NCBI GenBank assembly: GCA_017467985.1
Contig: JAFUJY010000099.1
Coordinates: forward strand, 1-5,423
DNA: 5,423 nt
Direction: 5' to 3'
From: Bacillota bacterium
GTDB lineage: Bacteria; Bacillota; Clostridia; Lachnospirales; Bianqueaceae
Part shown: one piece after another, positions 1-4,559 of the stretch
Numbering within the stretch: position 1 is the stretch's first letter
Layout: each line of letters begins with the position of its first letter
Notes under the pieces: model-generated
The model's input: only the letters and a program-made list of their open reading frames with translations
Database searches by the model: none
What the model was told of the DNA's origin: nothing
Made by a program: the position numbers and the translations under genes

Positions 1-1627
1 CTGGCTGGATGGTTTTATTCCTCTGGCCTATTTGCTGGAAGATGAGGACCTGATTGCCCGCGCCCAGCGTTACATTGATGCCATTTTAGATCGGCAGCAG
101 GATGATGGCTGGATCTGTCCATGTTCCGTTGATGAACGCTCAACCTATGACCTGTGGGCCTATTTTCTCATTTGCAAAGTACTGGCATTATACTGCCAGC
201 TAACCGGTTCTTCCCGGGCCGAAACCGCCCTGTATCGCGCCATGAAACATCTGTCCACCATGGAATTTACCCTGTTCGACTGGGGAAAGTCCCGCTGGTT
301 CGAAGCCCTGATCCCCCTGCTGTACCTGAAAGAGCGTTATCACGAAGAGTGGATCCCCCAATTGGGTTTAGAATTGCGCCGTCAGGGTCTGGATTGGCCC
401 TCTTTGACCGAACGCTGGAAGACCCCCATCAACCAGTGGACCCATGAAACCCACATCGTCAATCTGGGGATGATGCTGAAAACCGAAGCCATGACCAGCG
501 CTCTGCTGGATGAACCCTACACCGGAATCCCAGAAAAGTTGTGGAAAGTTCTTGAAAAATATAATGGCACCCCCGCCGGTATCTTCACCGGTGATGAATG
601 CCTCTCCGGCCGCTCCCCCATCCAGGGGACAGAGCTGTGTCACGTGGTGGAATTAATGTATTCCTGCCAGTGGCTGTACTCCGTCACCGGTGACCGAATC
701 TGGGCCGATCGTCTGGAAAAAGCTGCATTCAACGCCCTGCCTGCTACCTTCACTGACGATATGTGGACCCATCAGTATGTCCAAATGTCCAATCAGATTG
801 CCTGCCAGGAATTCCCCGGCCGCTCACTATTTCGTACTAACAACAGCCAGGCCCATCTTTTTGGTTTAGAACCCCACTTTGGCTGCTGCACTGCCAATTT
901 TAACCAGGGTTGGCCCAAACTGGCCATGAACGCTTTTTTACATAGTGAAAAAGGCCTCCTCTGCGCCCTGATGCTGCCTGCCACCCTGCATACCACCTGG
1001 AATGATGTGCCGGTAACCGTCACCATGGAGACCGAGTATCCCTTCCGTCTCAGCTGTAAATACACCGTTACCGTGGATGCACCTGTTCAGATGGAGTTAA
1101 AGATTCGTATTCCCGGTTGGGCGAAAGAAGCTGCTTCCGGCGACTATATTATTGACAAAACCTGGTCCGGCACCGAAAGCTTCACCCTGGAGCTGACGGA
1201 TACTCCCCATTTAAAATCCACAACCCATGGCCTCAGGACGGCCGAATATGGTCCTATGATTTTCTCCCTGCCCATTCAGGCTCAATATATTTCCCGAGAA
1301 TATGAAAAGAACGGCGTGGAGCGTCGTTTCCCCTACTGTGATTATGAACTGATTCCCCAGACCCCCTGGAATTATGGTTTTGCAGGGACAGAGCTGACCG
1401 TCACAGAAAAAACCGGAGATGACATTCCATTTTCCTCGGTTCATCCCCGCTTGACACTACAGGCCAGCCTGAGTCCCATTCGCTGGGGCTATGAGGATGG
1501 TTTCCTTACCGTTGCTTCGAAATATCCCCAATCTAAAAAGGCCCTGGCAGAACCAACAACGATGGAACTGATCCCCTACGGCTGCGCCAAACTGCGCATG
1601 ACCGAAATGCCTATGGTATCCAAATAA
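1..1627 (+). CDS. GH127/DUF1680-family glycoside hydrolase (beta-L-arabinofuranosidase-like), 5' partial
   Basis: The reading frame is open from base 2 to a TAA at 1625-1627, giving 541 visible residues. The true start lies upstream, because the codons before the first ATG (base 32) read WLDGFIPLAYLLEDED, typical family sequence. Numbered from that Met, the zinc/active-site signature is visible: ELC (E201, C203) within GTELCHVVE, and the Cys pair C285-C286 in HFGCCTAN. In characterised GH127 enzymes such as HypBA1, a Glu, a Cys and a Cys-Cys pair bind zinc and one Cys is the nucleophile. E189 in TGDEC is the likely acid/base. An N-terminal alpha-toroid (to about 300) is followed by beta-rich C-terminal domains (for example KIRIPGWA at 357-364). 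No signal peptide can be judged because the 5' end is missing. The family hydrolyses terminal beta-L-arabinofuranosides from plant glycans; exact substrate is inferred, and related GH families remain possible. The gene ends at a shared terminator facing kdgK. Confidence 0.85.
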   Translation, partial: WLDGFIPLAYLLEDEDLIARAQRYIDAILDRQQDDGWICPCSVDERSTYDLWAYFLICKVLALYCQLTGSSRAETALYRAMKHLSTMEFTLFDWGKSRWFEALIPLLYLKERYHEEWIPQLGLELRRQGLDWPSLTERWKTPINQWTHETHIVNLGMMLKTEAMTSALLDEPYTGIPEKLWKVLEKYNGTPAGIFTGDECLSGRSPIQGTELCHVVELMYSCQWLYSVTGDRIWADRLEKAAFNALPATFTDDMWTHQYVQMSNQIACQEFPGRSLFRTNNSQAHLFGLEPHFGCCTANFNQGWPKLAMNAFLHSEKGLLCALMLPATLHTTWNDVPVTVTMETEYPFRLSCKYTVTVDAPVQMELKIRIPGWAKEAASGDYIIDKTWSGTESFTLELTDTPHLKSTTHGLRTAEYGPMIFSLPIQAQYISREYEKNGVERRFPYCDYELIPQTPWNYGFAGTELTVTEKTGDDIPFSSVHPRLTLQASLSPIRWGYEDGFLTVASKYPQSKKALAEPTTMELIPYGCAKLRMTEMPMVSK

Positions 1628-1636
1628 ACAAGCATA

Positions 1637-1668
1637 AAAAATCCCAGCCACTAGCGACTGGGATTTTT
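1637..1668. terminator. Bidirectional intrinsic terminator between convergent genes
   Basis: An 11-bp perfect stem (1637-1647 pairing with 1658-1668, AAAAATCCCAG with CTGGGATTTTT) closes a 10-base loop. The plus strand has a T run at 1664-1668 and the minus strand reads the A run at 1637-1641 as T's. It begins about 10 bases after the hydrolase stop and lies about 13 bases beyond the kdgK stop, so it can end both convergent transcripts. Confidence 0.9.
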
Positions 1669-1680
1669 ATATTGATTATA

Positions 1681-2769
1681 TTATCTCTTGATATCGTAAT
1701 TCATATTCATCAAGTTGCGGATACTCTTGGCATCGTCGGTAATGTTGGCATCACCATGAATGGTGTGCTTAATTACACTGCTGGCCACCGCAAAGTTCAC
1801 CATGTCCATGGGCTTGTAATTGTGCATCATAGCGTAGATCAAACCACTGGCAAAGGCATCTCCGCCGCCCACACGATCCAGAATATTAAAGGTGAACAGC
1901 TTACTCTCGAAGGTATGTCCCTCGTACCACATGAAAGCCTTCAGGCTGTTCTCACTACCACTGTGGGCATAGCGCACATGACGCGCAATACACTTGATGT
2001 TAGGATAAGCCTTGATAAACTGCTGGAAAATCTCATCCTGCTGCTCATAACTGGGCTGCAGCGGAACACCGTCCTTATGATCACCCTTACTATGATCATT
2101 TTCATCCTTCCACAGATGATAGGGCTCAATACCCAACAGCACGTCCACATAAGGAAGACATTCGGTACAGAAATCACGAGCTTCTTCCCAGGTCCACAGC
2201 GTGCTGCGGAAATTACCGTCAAAGCTTACGGTCAGCCCCTTTTTCTTGGCAACCTTTAAACAGTCCATAATAAGCTTACGGCAATTGGGCGCCAGCGCCG
2301 GGGTAATACCACTCAAATGCAGCCAAGTATAACCATCCAACAGCGCATCCAAATCCACCTTGCTAAAATCATACTCCGTAATGGCACTGTGCTTACGATC
2401 ATAAATCACCTTACTGGCACGAATACCATAACCGGTCTCCAGATAATACGTACCCAGTCGATGGGTGGGAGTCTCCTCAGGAGTACTCAGAATCATAGGA
2501 GTACAGTGCACATCATTACTGCGCAGCATACGAACCGCACTCTTACCTAAGCTGTTGTTGGGTACAACACTGAAAAATGTACTGTCAATACCCAGATTCG
2601 CCAGGGCCAGGGCAATATTGGCCTCACTGCCCCCATAACTGGCCTCAAAACTGCTGGCCATACGAATCTTCTCATAATTGGGAGGACTCAAACGCAGCAT
2701 GATCTCACCAATGGTAAAAAACTTATTCTCGTCATCAATGTCCTTCAGTAAAGGATTGTAGTGTTCCAT
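1681..2769 (-). CDS. kdgK: PfkB-family sugar kinase, probable 2-dehydro-3-deoxygluconokinase
   Basis: Encodes 362 residues from the ATG at 2769. The probable reaction is ATP-dependent phosphorylation of 2-keto-3-deoxygluconate (KDG) to KDG-6-phosphate in the cytoplasm, the step before KDPG aldolase in uronate and pectin breakdown. Family marks are an N-terminal FFTIGEIMLRLSPP strand (17-30), the YGGSEANIALALANLG PfkB signature 1 region (45-60), the LGTYYLETGYGIR and YDR segments (105-125) typical of KDG kinases, SFDGNFR (182-188), and the C-terminal anion-hole motif DRVGGGDAF (298-306) with D304 as expected catalytic base. It is longer than the roughly 310-340 residues usual for the family; a charged stretch at about 220-240 and an N-terminal lead account for much of this. 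The frame remains open upstream to 2844, but those codons overlap the promoter. ATG 2772 is an alternative start. Other PfkB sugar kinases cannot be fully excluded. Confidence 0.85.
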   Translation of the reverse strand: MEHYNPLLKDIDDENKFFTIGEIMLRLSPPNYEKIRMASSFEASYGGSEANIALALANLGIDSTFFSVVPNNSLGKSAVRMLRSNDVHCTPMILSTPEETPTHRLGTYYLETGYGIRASKVIYDRKHSAITEYDFSKVDLDALLDGYTWLHLSGITPALAPNCRKLIMDCLKVAKKKGLTVSFDGNFRSTLWTWEEARDFCTECLPYVDVLLGIEPYHLWKDENDHSKGDHKDGVPLQPSYEQQDEIFQQFIKAYPNIKCIARHVRYAHSGSENSLKAFMWYEGHTFESKLFTFNILDRVGGGDAFASGLIYAMMHNYKPMDMVNFAVASSVIKHTIHGDANITDDAKSIRNLMNMNYDIKR

Positions 2770-2779
2770 CATAGCCTCC
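2770..2779 (-). promoter_or_regulatory. kdgK ribosome binding site that decides the start
   Basis: On the minus strand GGAGG (2779-2775) lies 5 bases before ATG 2769 and only 2 bases before ATG 2772. The first spacing is workable and the second too short, so the start at 2769 is preferred. A third in-frame ATG at 2781 would overlap this site. Confidence 0.65.
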
Positions 2780-2783
2780 ATCC

Positions 2784-2797
2784 CACCCCATAGGGTG
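2784..2797 (-). repeat. Short GC-rich inverted repeat in the kdgK leader
   Basis: CACCC (2784-2788) and GGGTG (2793-2797) are perfect complements around a 4-base loop, 5 bases from the GGAGG site. In the transcript it could form a small hairpin beside the ribosome binding site. With only 5 base pairs it may be chance. Confidence 0.35.
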
Positions 2798-2823
2798 ACA
2801 TAATCGTAGTAGTTTATGGAATA

Positions 2824-2852
2824 ATTATACCATACCCAGACCAAATAGGCAA
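2824..2852 (-). promoter_or_regulatory. Sigma-A-type promoter of kdgK with extended -10
   Basis: On the minus strand, -35 TTGCCT (2852-2847), a 17-base spacer and a perfect -10 TATAAT (2829-2824) preceded by TGG, an extended -10. Predicted transcription starts near 2817, leaving a leader of about 45 bases. This rules out the longer kdgK frame starting at 2844. The leader contains a short CACCC/GGGTG hairpin just before the ribosome binding site. Confidence 0.8.
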
Positions 2853-2859
2853 TTCTTTT

Positions 2860-3456
2860 TCAAATATATTTCGTCAAGATATGCCTTTCTTTCAGTAAAA
2901 TTCGCATATGATCTCTGGCATTCTTCAAACGACGCTTCACTGTTCTCGTATCCACTCCATAATACTTGGCAGCCCGCTCCAAAGTCATCTTCTCATTCAT
3001 AAACATAGAAATGATGATTTGATCATTCAACGGCAGCATCGCCATTGTCTCCCAAATCAATAATGTCTGATCTTTGCCGATAACAACATCTTCTACTGTA
3101 AAAACCCCTGCGACATCGCCCAATATCTCAAGCCCCAGGAACTCCGGTTCACACTCTCGCTTTCTTAACAGGTCATAAGCTTCATTCACAACCATGCTAT
3201 ACACATATCCCATGCGAAAATTGTATAGTTCATTATACAAACTGTATACCAGATGGTAGCGAATGGCAATTTTCTGCATTACGTTAGCAACAACATCTCT
3301 TCCATCCTCATACGCCCCCACAATGGAGCTCGCCACTCTAATATACAAATTCTGGTTCTTCGCCAAGAAATCCCAAAGATCCTCCTTCTCTGTCTCCTCG
3401 TCCTTTAGAACACACTTGATCAAAAGCCCCAGCAATATAAACAAAAAATACCCCAC
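2860..3456 (-). CDS. Small divergent sigma-70 (ECF-like) RNA polymerase sigma factor
   Basis: Encodes 198 residues from a GTG at 3456 to a TGA at 2862-2860. A sigma region 2-like segment spans about 34-100: aromatic/hydrophobic helices, DVVANVMQKIAI around 54-65, and YSMVVNEAYDLLRKRE (86-101), resembling the ECF pattern that ends in D-x-L-R-K. After a linker, a region 4-like helix-turn-helix covers about 135-190, with LPLNDQIIISMF and MTLERAAKYYGVDTRTVKRRLKNAR. Such proteins bind core RNA polymerase and direct it to -35/-10 elements; the regulon is unknown. The start is uncertain. No ATG lies between the upstream in-frame stop (3474-3472) and Met60, and GTG 3456 has only a weak AGGATGGGAA ribosome binding site. 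From that start the N-terminus (residues 2-17) is strikingly hydrophobic. No recognisable anti-sigma gene is adjacent. The gene sits 68 bases after the DUF6514-like gene's ATG-to-stop span ends near 3571-3524 promoter sequences, and kdgK follows without a visible terminator. Confidence 0.7.
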   Translation of the reverse strand: MGYFLFILLGLLIKCVLKDEETEKEDLWDFLAKNQNLYIRVASSIVGAYEDGRDVVANVMQKIAIRYHLVYSLYNELYNFRMGYVYSMVVNEAYDLLRKRECEPEFLGLEILGDVAGVFTVEDVVIGKDQTLLIWETMAMLPLNDQIIISMFMNEKMTLERAAKYYGVDTRTVKRRLKNARDHMRILLKERHILTKYI

Positions 3457-3495
3457 GCTTATGTTCCCATCCTATTTTTACCATATATATAACTC

Positions 3496-3507
3496 GACAG
3501 TACTGTC
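3496..3507 (-). promoter_or_regulatory. Perfect 12-bp palindrome at the sigma-gene transcript start (operator candidate)
   Basis: GACAGTACTGTC is a perfect palindrome placed about +5 to +16 relative to the predicted start. Position and symmetry suit a dimeric repressor site, but it matches no operator I can name with confidence. A short 5' hairpin is a weaker alternative because there is no loop. Confidence 0.45.
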
Positions 3508-3518
3508 TTTGCCTATAT

Positions 3519-3547
3519 ATTGTATTATACCTTTGTACACTTGTCAA
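3519..3547 (-). promoter_or_regulatory. Near-consensus promoter of the sigma-factor gene
   Basis: On the minus strand a perfect -35 TTGACA (3547-3542), a 17-base spacer and -10 TACAAT (3524-3519). A perfect TATAAT overlaps upstream but would be only 12 bases from the -35, so TACAAT is the better match. Transcription should start near 3512. The -35 lies about 23 bases past the stop of the DUF6514-like gene, with no terminator between. Confidence 0.8.
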
Positions 3548-3570
3548 CCCGATTATCTCTGAAGATGCTC

Positions 3571-3792
3571 TTACGAGGATAACCAATCTTCCACAACATC
3601 CATCAGATGTTCCAGAGCTAAACTTCCCCGATTACACATACATGCCAGCGCCTCTATCTCCGCCTTACGCACTGTGATCTCATCCACCGTCATCACTTCA
3701 TATTCCTCCCTCATAGCTGCCAAGCCATAGGAGTCATACTCCATGCCCTCCTCATCCGTCAAATGCCTGCACTTTACTTTGTACACAATCAT
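3571..3792 (-). CDS. Small DUF6514-like protein of unknown function
   Basis: Encodes 73 residues, ATG at 3792 to TAA at 3573-3571. The start is well supported: GGAG on the minus strand lies 7 bases upstream. The sequence begins with a short beta-like strand (MIVYKVKC), then SYGLAA (21-26), a VDEIT segment (36-40), a helix with CMCN (51-54), and a C-terminal helix with EHLMDVVEDWL (61-71). This order (YG near the middle, a CN pair, and a DVVED ending) resembles the DUF6514 family of small clostridial proteins as I remember it; the assignment is from memory of motifs, not a search. It is acidic, with no membrane segment or signal peptide, so probably cytoplasmic. Its role is not known. It precedes the sigma gene in the same direction and may be co-transcribed with it; the close pairing is suggestive only. 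Confidence 0.7.
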   Translation of the reverse strand: MIVYKVKCRHLTDEEGMEYDSYGLAAMREEYEVMTVDEITVRKAEIEALACMCNRGSLALEHLMDVVEDWLSS

Positions 3793-3843
3793 TGTCTTTC
3801 TCCGATCGTTTAGTTTTCGAAAGAGCTATATTTTCCCTTTCAC

Positions 3844-3872
3844 TATATATACGTAAAAAGACAAGGTGACAT
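3844..3872 (-). promoter_or_regulatory. Weak promoter candidate for the DUF6514-like gene
   Basis: On the minus strand ATGTCA (3872-3867, 4 of 6 matches to the -35 consensus), a 17-base spacer, then TATATA (3849-3844), followed by G and T so that TATAGT at a 19-base spacer is an alternative. The transcript would begin near 3836, giving a leader of about 45 bases. This is a best guess in AT-rich DNA. Confidence 0.3.
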
Positions 3873-3964
3873 ACCTCTTTTCACACTTTAAATACAATTT
3901 ATTTACATTTTATTAACATTCACGCGTCATCCCTAAACTATTTTTTCCGTTACAATAATAATAA

Positions 3965-3991
3965 CAGGCCCCCTGTTCCCAGTGGGGCCTG
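3965..3991 (+). promoter_or_regulatory. GC-rich leader hairpin before the Xre gene
   Basis: CAGGCCCC (3965-3972) pairs perfectly with GGGGCCTG (3984-3991). The inner CTG/CAG (3973-3975 with 3980-3982) extends the stem past a single bulged T at 3983, closing a TTCC loop. It ends 12 bases before the GGAGG site. The tail is GATTCTATTTATT, only moderately T-rich, so it could be an attenuator, a leaky terminator of an upstream transcript, or an mRNA-stabilising 5' hairpin. Confidence 0.6.
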
Positions 3992-4003
3992 ATTCTATTT
4001 ATT

Positions 4004-4008
4004 GGAGG
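4004..4008 (+). promoter_or_regulatory. Ribosome binding site of the Xre gene
   Basis: GGAGG, 8 bases before ATG 4017. It fixes the start there; the in-frame TTG at 4002 overlaps this site and is not a credible start. Confidence 0.9.
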
Positions 4009-4016
4009 TTATAACC

Positions 4017-4505
4017 ATGATCAAGTATCTATGCCGTAATCTAAAACAACTTCGGGAGTCCTACGAACTAACCCAGGAGACTCTTTCATCTCTTCTTGGA
4101 ATTACTCCCCAACTATACTGTTTCTACGAAACCGGACGCCGTACTCTCTCCTTAAGAGTACTGTACGCCCTATCAAATCTATACCATCTTGCGCCTTATA
4201 TCCTGGTCCAGCAGGAGATTCTCCTTCCGGAGCGCTACGCCTTCTACCCGGTGCCCCAAATGCCCCAACCTCGGGGAATCTCCGTGGATTTCAACGCACT
4301 TTATACCAATCTGCGCCACAACCTTCGGGCCCTGCGAGAAAGCCATTATCTCAGCCAAGTAGCCCTGGCACGACGCCTCTTCATTACTCCCGGCGCATAT
4401 AGCCACTATGAAACCGGCCGGCGCAAACCATCACTAGAGGTTCTGTGCGAAATCGCAGCAGTGTATGGGGTTACGTTGGATGAGTTGTTAGAGGAGTGGT
4501 TGTAA
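4017..4505 (+). CDS. Transcriptional regulator with two tandem Xre-type helix-turn-helix domains
   Basis: Encodes 162 residues, ATG 4017 to TAA 4503-4505. Two HTH_3/Xre domains fill the protein: residues about 4-58 and 97-158, joined by a proline-rich linker (about 65-95, including PVPQMPQPRG). They are clearly an internal duplication. With a 94-residue offset, N8-Y50 aligns to N102-C144 with about 24 of 43 identical positions by hand count, including NL.xLRES, ITP, the YETGRR turn (37-42 and 131-136) and SLxVL. The TPQLYCFYE and TPGAYSHYE helices are the probable DNA-reading helices, so one chain could bind two half-sites. No enzymatic, ligand-binding or membrane domain is present, so it is probably a simple cytoplasmic DNA-binding protein. 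It is transcribed alone, divergently from the DUF6514-like gene, and could autoregulate or control that divergent region; this is inference. Confidence 0.85.
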   Translation: MIKYLCRNLKQLRESYELTQETLSSLLGITPQLYCFYETGRRTLSLRVLYALSNLYHLAPYILVQQEILLPERYAFYPVPQMPQPRGISVDFNALYTNLRHNLRALRESHYLSQVALARRLFITPGAYSHYETGRRKPSLEVLCEIAAVYGVTLDELLEEWL

Positions 4506-4516
4506 GATTGTAAGAG

Positions 4517-4559
4517 AAAAATCTCCGGAGCTCCCGAGAGGAGTTCCGGGGAGACTTTT
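4517..4559. terminator. Bidirectional intrinsic terminator between the Xre and SEC-C genes
   Basis: A long hairpin pairs 4522-4534 with 4540-4554: TCTCC with GGAGA, and GGAGCTCC with GGAGTTCC (one G-U pair), with a two-G bulge at 4548-4549 and a 5-base loop. Flanking A's (4517-4520) pair with T's (4556-4559) past one mismatch. T runs follow on both strands. The SEC-C gene's stop codon (4560-4558) falls at the hairpin edge, so that transcript ends immediately after translation. Confidence 0.8.

Larger units (their letters stand above)
3793..4016. other. Divergent intergenic region
   Basis: This 224-base stretch separates the minus-strand DUF6514-like gene from the plus-strand Xre gene and must hold both promoters. 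It is very AT-rich from about 3880 to 3960. I see no convincing plus-strand promoter: TTAACA at 3913-3918 is a fair -35, but the matching -10 (about 3936-3941) is poor. No small open reading frame with a good ribosome binding site was found. Confidence 0.6.

Noticed and set aside
154..447. Overlapping open frames inside the hydrolase gene on both strands
   Set aside because: All lie inside a continuous GH127-type coding frame and lack ribosome binding sites or protein-family features.
1672..2259. A 195-codon plus-strand open frame opposite kdgK
   Set aside because: It lies wholly antisense to a well-supported kinase, has no ribosome binding site, and its translation is rich in Ile/Thr/His with no family features. 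It is a shadow of kdgK codons.
2770..2844. Longer N-terminus for kdgK starting at 2844
   Set aside because: These codons overlap the -10 element and the predicted transcript start (about 2817), and the added residues are not family-like. The GGAGG site supports ATG 2769.
3338..3586. An 82-codon minus-strand frame overlapping the sigma gene and its promoter
   Set aside because: It begins with TTG without a ribosome binding site, runs through the sigma promoter, and resembles no protein.
3965..3991. Calling the leader hairpin a definite intrinsic terminator
   Set aside because: The following tail (GATTCTATTTATT) lacks a continuous T run and no plus-strand gene lies immediately upstream, so it is kept as a leader structure of uncertain role.
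4002..4016. TTG start adding five residues to the Xre protein
   Set aside because: The TTG overlaps the GGAGG ribosome binding site, which is perfectly spaced for ATG 4017.
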